From NCBI GenBank assembly GCA_963837455.1, contig CAWINM010000010.1:372001-436000 (forward strand): a DNA stretch of 64,000 bases, written 5' to 3'. The notes under the pieces are model-generated. The model made no database searches. It had not been told where the DNA came from and saw only the letters and a program-made list of their open reading frames with translations. Every line of letters begins with the position of its first letter. Position 1 is the stretch's first letter. Shown here piece after piece: positions 1 to 8,147 of the stretch. A program made the position numbers and the translations under genes. The DNA comes from DASYQD01 sp963837455. GTDB taxonomy: Bacteria > Acidobacteriota > Thermoanaerobaculia > Multivoradales > JAIOJS01.

Positions 1-1159
1 GGCAGTCGTACTTGTGCAGGAGGTCGAGCTTCTGGACCGTCTCCTCGTGCAGCGCCCGCGCCGAGGGCGCCTTGTGGAAGTAGAGGTAGCCGGCGAAGGC
101 CTCATCGGCTCCCTCGCCGGAGAGCACCATCTTCACCCCCATCGCCTTGATGCGGCGGGCCATCAGGTACATCGGCGTCGCCGCCCGCACGGTGGTGACG
201 TCGTAGGTCTCGAGGTGGTGGATGACGTCGACGAGGGCGTCGATCCCCTCCTGGACGGTGAACCGCAGCTCGTGGTGGACGGAGCCGATGTGCGTCGCCA
301 CCTGGCGTGCGGCGGCGAGGTCGGGGGAGTCGTCGAGGCCGATGGCGAAGCTGTGCAGCCGCGGCCACCACGCCTCCTCGCGGCCGCCGCTCTCGACGCG
401 GCGCGGCGCGAAGCGGGCGGCGGTGGCGGCCACCAGCGAGGAGTCGAGGCCCCCCGAGAGCAGCACGCCGTAGGGCACGTCGCTCATCAGCTGGCGCTGG
501 ACGGCCTCCTCGAGGGCGGCCCGCACGGTCGCCGGGTCGGTGTGGCCGCCGGCCACCGCCTCGTAGTCGCGCCACGCCGGCTGGTAGTAGCGGCGCACCT
601 CGCCGAGGGCGCTGTCAAGGTACGAGCCGGGCGGGAAGTCCTCGATGGTGCGGCAGACCCCCTCGAGCGCCTTGAGCTCGGAGGCGACGAAGAGCTGGCC
701 GTGCTCGTCGCGCCCGGTGTAGAGCGGGCAGACGCCGATCGGGTCGCGGGCGATCAGGTAGCGCCGCTGGTCGCGGTCCCATAGCGCGAAGGCGAAGATG
801 CCGTCGAGCTGCTCGAGCAGCGCCGGGCCCTTCTCGCGCCAGAGCGGCAGCAGCACCTCGCAGTCCGAGGCGGTCTGGAAGTCGTAGGGCGCCGCGAGGC
901 GGGACGCCAGCTCGCCGTGGTTGTAGATCTCGCCGTTGACGGTGAGCAGCAGCGAGCCGTCGCGCGAGGCGAGCGGGTGGGCGCCGTGCTCGACGTCGAC
1001 GATGGCGAGCCGCTCGTGGGCGAGCACCGCGCCGTCCGCAACGGCGACGCCGCTCCAGTCTGGGCCGCGGTGGCGCAGCCGGCGGGCGAGGCGGGTGGCG
1101 AGGGCGCGCAGCTCGCGCGGGTCCTGGCGGGTCTCGAAGATGGCGACGATGCCGCACAT
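1..1159 (-). CDS. asnB: Asparagine synthase (glutamine-hydrolysing), 5' part, runs off the left edge
   Basis: Makes asparagine from aspartate, glutamine and ATP in the cytosol. The ATG at 1159 is followed at once by Cys2 (MCGIVAIF), the N-terminal nucleophile of class II glutaminases, which fixes the start. The glutaminase domain spans about residues 2-200 (NGEIYNH near residue 80, then SELKALEG). The synthetase domain begins with the PP-loop GVLLSGGLDSSLVAA near residue 240 and later has VLSGEGADEAFAGY. Only 386 residues are visible, against about 550-650 for the family, because the gene leaves the window. The 5' leader carries an Asn-codon leader peptide and an intrinsic terminator (separate entries), so expression is probably set by Asn-tRNA charging. 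The family call is certain; the C-terminal end is unseen. Confidence 0.96.
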   Translation of the reverse strand, partial: MCGIVAIFETRQDPRELRALATRLARRLRHRGPDWSGVAVADGAVLAHERLAIVDVEHGAHPLASRDGSLLLTVNGEIYNHGELASRLAAPYDFQTASDCEVLLPLWREKGPALLEQLDGIFAFALWDRDQRRYLIARDPIGVCPLYTGRDEHGQLFVASELKALEGVCRTIEDFPPGSYLDSALGEVRRYYQPAWRDYEAVAGGHTDPATVRAALEEAVQRQLMSDVPYGVLLSGGLDSSLVAATAARFAPRRVESGGREEAWWPRLHSFAIGLDDSPDLAAARQVATHIGSVHHELRFTVQEGIDALVDVIHHLETYDVTTVRAATPMYLMARRIKAMGVKMVLSGEGADEAFAGYLYFHKAPSARALHEETVQKLDLLHKYDC

Positions 1160-1181
1160 GGAGGGGCTCCTTCCGGGCCGG

Positions 1182-1223
1182 TGAAAAACAAAAAGGCCCG
1201 CAACCTCGGGAGGTGCGGGCCTT
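1182..1223 (-). terminator. Intrinsic terminator in the asnB leader (attenuator)
   Basis: Read on the minus strand, a stem of 12 GC-rich base pairs (AAGGCCCGCA then CCT, with partners AGG and TGCGGGCCTT, one bulged base) with a 4-nt loop is followed by TTTGTTTTT. It is a textbook Rho-independent terminator. It lies between the leader peptide stop (1251) and the asnB start (1159), so transcripts stopping here never reach the gene. Confidence 0.92.
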
Positions 1224-1250
1224 GGCGTCCTGACGACTGTGGGTCGGTGG

Positions 1251-1337
1251 CTACGCGCGGGCTCGCACCCTCCGGCAATTGCCGTTGGCGTTGACGCAGG
1301 TGACCAGGCAGGTGAGGGGGTCGAACGTGGCGCGCAT
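1251..1337 (-). CDS. Asparagine-rich leader peptide of the asnB attenuator (28 aa)
   Basis: A 28-codon frame on the minus strand ending in TAG at 1251. Its core reads VNANGN, with Asn codons at 1290-1292, 1284-1286 and 1278-1280, about 25-40 nt before its stop. The codons after them (CGG AGG GTG CGA GCC, in 1260-1274) can pair with the 5' arm of the terminator (1207-1221) as an antiterminator. Ribosomes stalled at the first Asn codons would leave this segment free, while ribosomes reaching the stop would cover it. No good Shine-Dalgarno is visible. The ATG lies close to the putative promoter, so the message may be almost leaderless. The coding role is inferred from codon content, position and the competing RNA structures. 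Confidence 0.8.
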   Translation of the reverse strand: MRATFDPLTCLVTCVNANGNCRRVRARA

Positions 1338-1347
1338 CGGGTCGGCA

Positions 1348-1376
1348 ACAGTGCCGGAGACCGACGCGGATGTCAA
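1348..1376 (-). promoter_or_regulatory. Putative promoter of the asnB leader
   Basis: Minus strand TTGACA (1376-1371) matches the -35 consensus perfectly. Seventeen bases downstream is CACTGT (1353-1348), a weak -10. The start of the leader peptide is 10 nt after it. Position and the -35 support the call; the -10 is poor. Confidence 0.5.
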
Positions 1377-1622
1377 GAGCGACGGGCGGGCCGGGCGGGC
1401 CGGTGGGCTGGCGGGGTTGCGGCCGGCTGTCGCAGGCGGCGCGCCCGGGCGAGCCCTAGGGCCCATCCGCCTTTTCGCCATCGACCCTCCCGGCGAATTC
1501 CCAGCGAATTCCCAGCGATCGCCAGGTGATTCGGCGGGTCGGGCGTCGCAAGTCTTGGGCTGTGCGCCGCGAGCGGGGGCGCACCGCGACTTCTGCCGAC
1601 GACCGCTCCCGGAGGACTCTTC

Positions 1623-3955
1623 GTGAAGCGCTCCTCGCCTCTGCTCCTCGGGTTCCTTCTTCTCGGCGCTGCCGTGGCGACGGCGCAGGCCGTCGTCATC
1701 CAGTCCGCAGACTGCGTCGGCTGGAGCGGCTGGAACCCCCCGGGGACGCTGCCCGGGACCGCCACGGGAGGGGAGTGGCCCGACGGCCACCCGCCTCCCG
1801 GCTGTGTCGTGAGTCACTCCCACATCCCGTTGGGCCCGGCGACCGTCGAGTCCTACTTGTTCTTCTCGGCCGGCGCGTACACGCCGTCGTCCGCCGGCGC
1901 CATCGCCACTTTGGATTTCGGCGTCGACGAGAGGCTCCAGTACTCCGCCGCCGACCTCGGCGTCCGCCTGCAGCTCGCCCTGCGCCAAGACGGAAACGTC
2001 TATGTCCCTTTCGTCGGCACGGCGGCTCCGGGGGCGAGCTGGAGCCGCTTCACTGCGAGCGGCCTCGGCAGGAACGACTTCGACGATCCCTACCGCGCCG
2101 GCGTGCAGGCGCCCAATTTCGGTGGTGGCGCCATCGAGTTTGGCCTCCTCGTGCGTTCGACGTCCACGGGAGGGCTGATCGGCTCGATGATCCTCGAGCT
2201 CGACAACTTCGCGTCGACATCACGCACCCGGTCGGCCCGCCGCACATCGCCTTCGACACCTCCAGCCTCCTCACCGATCCGTCCGGTGCCTGGCACTTCC
2301 TCTTGCCGCTCGAGATACCCCCTGGTACCGACTACGTGGACGGGTATCGAGACGTCGTCGTGATTCTCGACCGACAGTCCTCGGACCGCGTGACCTTCGA
2401 CGCTCGCTATGCCGACGGCTCCGATCACCGGGGAGCCTTCGCGCGTGGCGAGACCCGGACCTCGATCTTCGGCGTCGGAGGGACGATCGGCAGAGGGGGC
2501 GCGAACACCTACCACCTCCGCCTCGAAAACCTGGTGAATGCGATCCCCGGCGTGCCGACCGAGATTTTCGTCGAAGTCCTGGATCGGGACCTCGTGGTTC
2601 GAGAGGGCCTGCCGGCATGTGCGTACTGTGCCGTGCAGGCGCTGCTCAAGCGCTACGACTTTCCCTTCGACAACGGGTGTCCCGGTCTGGAGGACGACTC
2701 CTTGGCGGCGCTCCCTCGGTCGTTCGGAGCGAGCGCACCGGTGGCGACGCTGCGGGCGCTCCGCGACCAGCTGATGGCGACGACGGCCGCCGGGCGGTAC
2801 TACACGCTGCTCTACGAGACGCTGTCGCCGGCGATCGAGACCGCGGTGTTCCGGCGGCCCTCGATCATCGTCGACGTGCTGCACGCGCAAGGGCCGTGGC
2901 TCGACGGCATTGCGGCGCTGCTCGCCGGCCAGGGCTCGGCGGCGGTCATCTCGAGCGCCATGGCGAATGACCTCAATCGCATCCTGGATCGCCTGGAGGA
3001 GGGCGGGGACCCAGAGCTGCGACGCGTGCTCGACCTCGAACGGGCCCGCCTGCATCTCGATGCCCTCGCCGGCGTGACGATGCAAGAGGCCTGGAACCGA
3101 GTGAATGACCTGGGCGGACCGCGACCCTGCGCCGCCAGCGACCGGGCGCTCTGCCTCAACGGCGGGCGCTTCCGCGTCGAGGCCGATTGGACGACGCCGC
3201 AGGTTGGCGCCGGAGTCGGCCACGCCGTGGGGCTGACCGGCGACACCGGCTACTTCTGGTTCTTCGGTTCGGCCAACGTCGAGGTGATCGTCAAGGCGAT
3301 CGATGGTCGTCCCGTCAACGACCACTGGTGGCTGTTCTACGGCGCGCTCTCCGACGTCGCCTACACGCTGACGGTGACCGACACCCAGACCGGCCGCATC
3401 CATGCCTATGCCAACCCTCAGGGGACCTTGGCGAGCGTGGGTGACACCGGCGCCTTCGACGGCGACGACGGGGCGGTGTCGTCTGGGTCGCGAGGCCGCG
3501 CAACATCGCGAGCTGCAGGGGCCGATCGGCCGCAGCAACCCCCCGCTGGCGCGCCCGGCGCGCCACTCACCGAGCTCCCCTCAGCAGCTGGAATCGGGCA
3601 TGCCGCTACCGCGGCCGGCGCCTGCGCGGCGACGGCGACGTCGCTCTGCCTGGGCTCCGGGCGATTCCGGGTGCGAGCGAGCTGGCGGGATTTCCACGGC
3701 CGCTCGGGGGTCGGCGAGGCCGTAAGCCTCACTCCCGACACCGGGTATTTCTGGTTCTTCGGGTCATCGAACGTCGAGGTCGTGGTCAAGGTGCTCGACG
3801 GCCTCCCCGTGAACGGTCACTTCTGGCTCTTCTCCGGCTCGCTCTCCAACGTCGAGTACCACCTCACGGTGGAAGACACGGTGACCGGCGCGGTGCGCAC
3901 CTACGACAACCCCTCCGGGCGTTTCGCGAGCGTCGCCGACACCGAGGCCTTCTGA
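1623..3955 (+). pseudogene. Secreted repeat protein with two C-terminal GYFWFFGS domains, interrupted by one frameshift
   Basis: The start at 1623 gives a clear signal peptide (MKRSSPLLLGFLLLGAAVATAQA). The first frame runs to about 2208 (ILELDNF) and continues in the -1 frame (RVDITHPVGPPH) to a stop at 3955; one extra base near 2208 would restore ELDNLRVDI, so either the gene is broken or a base is missing from the sequence. If left unrepaired, the first frame stops at 2363. The C-terminal half holds two copies (about 3150-3460 and 3650-3955) of a roughly 100-residue domain: CLNGGRFRVEADW, TGDTGYFWFFGSANVEV, a YTLTVTDTQTG strand, and an ending ASVGDTGAF or ASVADTEAF. I know this domain as common at the C-termini of exported Acidobacteriota proteins of unknown role. 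Function not recognised. Confidence 0.7.
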
Positions 3956-4081
3956 ACGGCGGAGAACGGCCGCCACGCTGCCGGCGAGCCGGTCGAGACG
4001 GCCGCTCGGCGCGGCTGGAGGCGTGGCGGCGACGACAGGCGGGCCCGACGCGGCTCCTCTGGTACCCTGCCGCGCGCAGCG

Positions 4082-4732
4082 ATGGCGACGCAACCGGCAG
4101 GCCTGGTCTTCGACCTCGATGGGACGCTCGTCGACTCGCGTCGCGACCTCGCCGCCGCGGTCAACGAGCTCCGCGAGCGCCTCGGCTTGCCCTCGCTGGC
4201 GCTCCCCGAGGTGACGGCGATGGTGGGGGAGGGGGTGCGCGTGCTGGTGCGCCGCGCCCTGCCGGCGACGGTGATGGCGGGCGACTTCGAGCGCGCGCTG
4301 GCGCTGTTCCTCGACCTCTACTACCGGGATTGTCTCGAGACCACGCGACCCTATCCGGGCGTGCCCGAGCTGCTGGCGGCGCTCGTCGGCCACTATCCGC
4401 TGGCGCTGCTCACCAACAAGCCCGAGCGCCACTCGCGGCGCATCCTCGCGGGGCTGGCGCTGGCGGAGTACCTCGACCCCGTGGTCGGCGGCGACACGCT
4501 GCCCAGCCGCAAACCGGACCCCGAGGGGCTGGCCTGGATCGCGGCGCGGTGGGGCGCCCCTCCCGCTGGTCTCCTGCTGGTCGGGGACAGCGCCGTCGAC
4601 GCGGACACCGCGGCGGCGGCGGGTGCGGCGCTGGCGCTCGTCCCCTGGGGGTACGGCCGCCCCGAGCAGCTGGCGGACCGTGCGGCGTGGCGGCCGGCGT
4701 CGACGGCGGAGCTGCTGGCCGCCCTGCTTTGA
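4082..4732 (+). CDS. gph: Phosphoglycolate phosphatase-like HAD hydrolase
   Basis: A 216-residue HAD-superfamily phosphatase that probably removes phosphate from 2-phosphoglycolate or a similar small sugar phosphate. Motif I is VFDLDGTLVDS (residues 9-19, nucleophile Asp11), motif II is LLTNKP near residue 110, the motif III lysine lies in SRKPDP near 143, and motif IV is VGDSAVDADTAAAAG near 162. Length and the helical cap between motifs I and II fit Gph. It stands alone, with no close operon partner. Other HAD phosphatases (PpaX type) cannot be excluded. Confidence 0.88.
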   Translation: MATQPAGLVFDLDGTLVDSRRDLAAAVNELRERLGLPSLALPEVTAMVGEGVRVLVRRALPATVMAGDFERALALFLDLYYRDCLETTRPYPGVPELLAALVGHYPLALLTNKPERHSRRILAGLALAEYLDPVVGGDTLPSRKPDPEGLAWIAARWGAPPAGLLLVGDSAVDADTAAAAGAALALVPWGYGRPEQLADRAAWRPASTAELLAALL

Positions 4733-4956
4733 GCGGCGAGTGGCTGGCCGCCGACGGAACGGCAGGGCCAAGAGCGTGAGACCGAGTGTGGGAGACCCGG
4801 ATCGGTTCTGAACCTGCCGGGCTCCACGAGGCACACACCCGCAGCGACCGTTGGCGGTAGCATGTCCAGCTGTGTCGGCTCCCGTCCTGCCATGACGCGC
4901 GTCCTGCTCCCGGCGTATCGCCGGGGGCTTTGGTCTATCGCGAGCGAGGAGGACCC

Positions 4957-6771
4957 ATGTCGGAGCGCCGTCCGCCCGAAGAGCCGTCGTCCGGACCGGG
5001 AGCCGAGCCCGAGCCGGAAGCCACCGATGCCGTCACGCTGACCCGACGAAACCTGCTGCGCTGGGGGGCGCTGGCAGGGGCCGCGGTACCTCTCGCCGGC
5101 CTCTCGAAGGCGGTGCGAGCCGACGACATCGTCGAGACCGCGGTGGTGCTCGAGGAGGCCACCATCGCCGAGATGCAGGCCTCGATGGAGCGCGGAGGGT
5201 TGACCTCGCTCATCCTGGTCAACATGTATCTCCAGCGCATCGCCGCCATCGACAGCTCGGGACCGACTCTCAACTCGGTGCTCGAGATCAACCCCGACGC
5301 GCGCCACATCGCCCGCCAGCTCGACCACGAGCGCCGGAACGGTCTCGTTCGGGGGCCGCTGCACGGCATCCCGGTCATGCTTAAGGGGAACATCGACACC
5401 GCCGACCGGATGTCGAGCACCGCCGGCTCGCTCGCCCTGCTGGGCGACCCGCCGTCGCAGGACTCGACCGTGGCCGCCCGCCTGCGCGCCGCCGGTGCGG
5501 TGATCCTCGGCAAGACCAACCTCTCCGAGTGGGCAAACTTCCGGGGCTTCAACTCGACGAGCGGCTGGAGCGGTCAGGGTGGGCAGACGCGCAACCCCTA
5601 CGTGCTCGACCGCAACCCCTGCGGCAGCAGCGCGGGGTCCGCGGCCTCGGTGTCCGCGAACCTCGTCGCCGCCGGCCTCGGCACGGAGACCGACGGCTCG
5701 ATCGTCTGCCCGGCCACCGCCAACGGCGTGGTGGGCATCAAGCCGACGGTGGGGCTGACCAGCCGCGCCGGGGTGATCCCCATCTCCCACACCCAGGACA
5801 CGGTGGGGCCGCACGGGCGCACGGTGGCCGACGCCGCGACGGTGCTCTCGGCGCTGGTGGGCGTCGACCCGCGCGATCCCGCCACCGCCGCCAGCGCCGG
5901 CCACTTCTCCGCCGACTACACGCAGTTCCTCGATCCCAACGGCCTCGAGGGAGCCCGCATCGGCGTCATGCGCGGCGGCGGCGTCACCGGCTACAGCCTC
6001 GAAACCGACGCCGCCTACGAGGGAGCGCTGCAGGCGATGGCCGACGCCGGCGCGGTGCTCGTCGACCCTGCCGACATCCCCACCATCGACGCCCTCAACG
6101 CCGACGACGCCGAGATCATCGTCCTCATCTACGAGTTCAAGCGCGACCTCAACGCCTACCTCGCCAGCCGCAGCGGCGTACCGGTGTCGACCCTCGCCGA
6201 CCTCATCGACTTCAACAACGCCCACGCCGACCAGGAGCTGCAGTACTTCGGGCAGGAGTTCTTCGAGCTCGCGGAGGCCGACATCTTCAGCGATCAGGAC
6301 TACCAGGACGCTCTGCTTCGCGGCCACAAGCTGGCCGCCGACGACGGCATCGACGCCATTCTCGACGACCAAGACCTCGACGCGCTGGTGGCCCCCACCG
6401 GCTCCCCCGCCTGGCCCAACGACCTGGTCAACGGCGACCACTTCCTCGGCGCCAGCTCGGGGCCGGCCGCGGTCGCCGGCTACCCGATGATCAACATGCC
6501 GATGGGGGTCGCCTTCAACCTGCCGATCGGGATCAGCTTCATCGGCACCGCCTTCAGTGAGCCGACGCTGATCAAGCTCGCCTCCGGCTTCGAGGCAGTG
6601 ACGAAGGCGCGGAAGAAGCCGACCTTCATCAAGACCCTTGCGCTGCCGAGGGGTGTCAGCAAGTTCGGCGCCCAGGCGCTGCAGCGCGGCCAGGCGAGAG
6701 AGCGGCTGTTCCAGGCGCGCCTCGATCGGCTGCCGCGCACGGTCCGCGACCGCATCCGCGGCATCCTCTGA
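4957..6771 (+). CDS. Tat-exported amidase signature family hydrolase
   Basis: A 604-residue amidase. The ATG at 4957 is chosen because GAGGAGG sits just upstream. A twin-arginine signal (TRRNLLRWGALAGAAVPLAGL, about residues 28-48) directs the folded enzyme to the periplasm. The Ser-cisSer-Lys triad is visible: Lys in GIPVMLKGNIDT, the Ser pair region NPCGSSAGSAAS, and the nucleophile in TETDGSIVCPA. The substrate is unknown; family members hydrolyse amides, aryl amides or peptide amides. It is monocistronic, with a strong hairpin right after the stop that separates it from the convergent gene. Confidence 0.92.
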   Translation: MSERRPPEEPSSGPGAEPEPEATDAVTLTRRNLLRWGALAGAAVPLAGLSKAVRADDIVETAVVLEEATIAEMQASMERGGLTSLILVNMYLQRIAAIDSSGPTLNSVLEINPDARHIARQLDHERRNGLVRGPLHGIPVMLKGNIDTADRMSSTAGSLALLGDPPSQDSTVAARLRAAGAVILGKTNLSEWANFRGFNSTSGWSGQGGQTRNPYVLDRNPCGSSAGSAASVSANLVAAGLGTETDGSIVCPATANGVVGIKPTVGLTSRAGVIPISHTQDTVGPHGRTVADAATVLSALVGVDPRDPATAASAGHFSADYTQFLDPNGLEGARIGVMRGGGVTGYSLETDAAYEGALQAMADAGAVLVDPADIPTIDALNADDAEIIVLIYEFKRDLNAYLASRSGVPVSTLADLIDFNNAHADQELQYFGQEFFELAEADIFSDQDYQDALLRGHKLAADDGIDAILDDQDLDALVAPTGSPAWPNDLVNGDHFLGASSGPAAVAGYPMINMPMGVAFNLPIGISFIGTAFSEPTLIKLASGFEAVTKARKKPTFIKTLALPRGVSKFGAQALQRGQARERLFQARLDRLPRTVRDRIRGIL

Positions 6772-6777
6772 GGCGCG

Positions 6778-6812
6778 GCGGGGAGGGGTCGCGGCCGGCG
6801 GCCCCTCCCCGC
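6778..6812. terminator. GC-rich hairpin between convergent genes
   Basis: GCGGGGAGGGG (6778-6788) and CCCCTCCCCGC (6802-6812) form a perfect 11-bp stem in the gap between the amidase stop and the end of the convergent CPMH gene. There is no T-run on either strand, so it may act as a Rho-independent-like block or simply protect 3' ends. Confidence 0.5.
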
Positions 6813-6829
6813 GCGGCGCCTGGCGACAC

Positions 6830-7570
6830 TCAGCCGGCGGCGGACGGGGTCATCGGGTCGCCGGTCCCGTGCTCGGTGATCTGGAAGCGCAGGAACTCGT
6901 GCACGCCGGCGAGGGCCTCGGGCGTACGCGCGGTGATGACGACGCGCCCGCCCGCCGGCAGCTCCTGGTAGCGAAAGCCCAGCGTGCTCGCGGCGATCGC
7001 GGCCTGCATCGCCGCGACGCCCGGCGGCTCCTGCGCGTGCACGACGGCGGGGATGGAGAAGTCGCCGGCGTCGAAAGCCAGGGCGATCTGCTGCAGGTGG
7101 TGGCGCACCGCGGCGATGGTGCCGGCGTCACCGGCCTCGCGCGCGGTGACCTCGATCGCACCGCCGTCGGCGCTGAGACGGAAGTGATGCACCGTCGCCT
7201 GCTGGGAGAACCCCATGGCGGCATCGGCGCGCGTTTCGGCCTGGCGCTCGCCGGCGGTGGTGGCCGCCGCCATGTGGGCCGCGTGCATGGGGCAGTCCGC
7301 GGGCATGCCGGTGGTCGTTCCAGGGTCGGACGCCGCGCCTGGATCGGTGGCGCTCGCGGGTGCCAGAGCAGCGGCGGGCTCCGCGGCGGCGGTGGCGCCG
7401 GCTGCGGTGCCGGTGGTCGGGGTAGCGCGGCTGCTGCCGTGGAGGGGGCAGGCCTGCTCGCCGGCGACGGCGCAGGGAGGGGTCGCCAGCAGTGCGACGA
7501 GCAGCGCGCCCGCCAGCTCCGGCCTGGGCAGGCGCAAGGCGGGGATACGAGGGAGTGCGATGGCGCTCAT
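6830..7570 (-). CDS. Secreted protein with CPLH/CPMH motifs, MerR-linked (probable metal-stress protein)
   Basis: 246 residues with an N-terminal signal segment (LAGALLVALLATPPCAVA), an Ala/Thr/Pro-rich linker and a conserved C-terminal half. Short Cys-His motifs CPLHG (near 41) and CPMHAAH (near 93) are of the kind that bind soft metals. The C-terminal domain starts MGFSQQATVHHFRLSADGGAIEV and ends HEFLRFQITEHGTGDP; I have seen this pattern in uncharacterised exported proteins of metal-resistance regions. Its start codon overlaps the stop of the upstream merR gene (ATGA), so both are translated from one message under the MerR-type promoter. The metal role is inferred from motif and context. 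Confidence 0.75.
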   Translation of the reverse strand: MSAIALPRIPALRLPRPELAGALLVALLATPPCAVAGEQACPLHGSSRATPTTGTAAGATAAAEPAAALAPASATDPGAASDPGTTTGMPADCPMHAAHMAAATTAGERQAETRADAAMGFSQQATVHHFRLSADGGAIEVTAREAGDAGTIAAVRHHLQQIALAFDAGDFSIPAVVHAQEPPGVAAMQAAIAASTLGFRYQELPAGGRVVITARTPEALAGVHEFLRFQITEHGTGDPMTPSAAG

Positions 7571-8103
7571 GACTCTCCTTTCCTCTTCGTTGGTGCAACC
7601 TTCCGCGTGGGTCGTGGCCGCTGCCGTCGCGAGATGGACGGCAGGGCGAGGGTCTCGAGGAGGTGCGCGGCGGCGCCGCCGGCAGTGGCATCCAGGGCGC
7701 CGTCCCAGACCGCGAGCAGCTGGCGCAGCGCCTCGACGAGGCGACCGAGCTCGTCGAGCTGCGCCTCGGCCACCGCCAGCTTGGCGGCAGCGAGCTCGCG
7801 CACCGCACGACAGGGAGGGCGCCCGCGATCACGCGCGCGCAGCAGCGGCGCCAGCTCGTCGAGGGTGAAGCCGATGGCGAGCGCCGAGCGGATGGCGCGC
7901 ACGCGCACCAGCGCCTGCGGCGGATAGCAGCGGTAGCCGTTGGCGCGACGGCAAGGCGGCGGCAGCACGCCCTTGCGCTCGTAGTGGCGCAAGGTGTCGG
8001 TGGAGACCCCGGCCTGGCCCGCGAGCTCCCCCGCGAGCCAGCCACCGGCGGCCGGTGGCTGGCTGTGCGCGGCACCGCCGCGACGATCGTTGGTCTCGGC
8101 CAT
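7567..8103 (-). CDS. MerR-family transcriptional regulator
   Basis: DNA-binding regulator, 178 residues from the ATG at 8103. The N-terminal winged helix reads LAGQAGVSTDTLRHYERKGVLPPPCR, followed by ANGYRCYPP, the usual MerR pattern. A dimerising coiled coil follows (LAAAKLAVAEAQLDELGRLVEAL). A single Cys in GRPPCRAVRE near residue 105 may be a metal ligand. ATGs at 8112 and 8151 are alternatives, but the -10 hexamer TAGCAT covers 8111-8116, so transcription should begin about 8104 and 8103 is the first usable start, giving a leaderless message. It probably autoregulates the two-gene operon; the inducer is not known. Confidence 0.88.
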   Translation of the reverse strand: MAETNDRRGGAAHSQPPAAGGWLAGELAGQAGVSTDTLRHYERKGVLPPPCRRANGYRCYPPQALVRVRAIRSALAIGFTLDELAPLLRARDRGRPPCRAVRELAAAKLAVAEAQLDELGRLVEALRQLLAVWDGALDATAGGAAAHLLETLALPSISRRQRPRPTRKVAPTKRKGES

Positions 8104-8110
8104 CGCGGCC

Positions 8111-8142
8111 ATGCTAGACCCTGGAACCGATTCCAGGGTCAA
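8111..8142 (-). promoter_or_regulatory. MerR-type promoter/operator with 20-bp spacer and perfect dyad
   Basis: On the minus strand TTGACC (8142-8137) and TAGCAT (8116-8111) are separated by 20 bp, the overlong spacer typical of MerR-activated promoters. The spacer holds a perfect inverted repeat, GACCCTGGAA-CCGA-TTCCAGGGTC (8117-8140). It sits directly before merR and after the msrA stop, with no divergent gene to serve. Confidence 0.88.
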
Positions 8143-8147
8143 GGGGG

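Noticed and set aside
2208..2363. Programmed frameshift in the secreted repeat gene
   Set aside because: There is no slippery heptamer or following pseudoknot visible at 2200-2220; a missing base in the sequence is simpler.
4393..6441. A 682-codon minus-strand frame opposite the amidase
   Set aside because: Low-complexity and rich in Val/Gly/Ala/Arg; the plus-strand amidase with Tat signal and catalytic triad explains the region.
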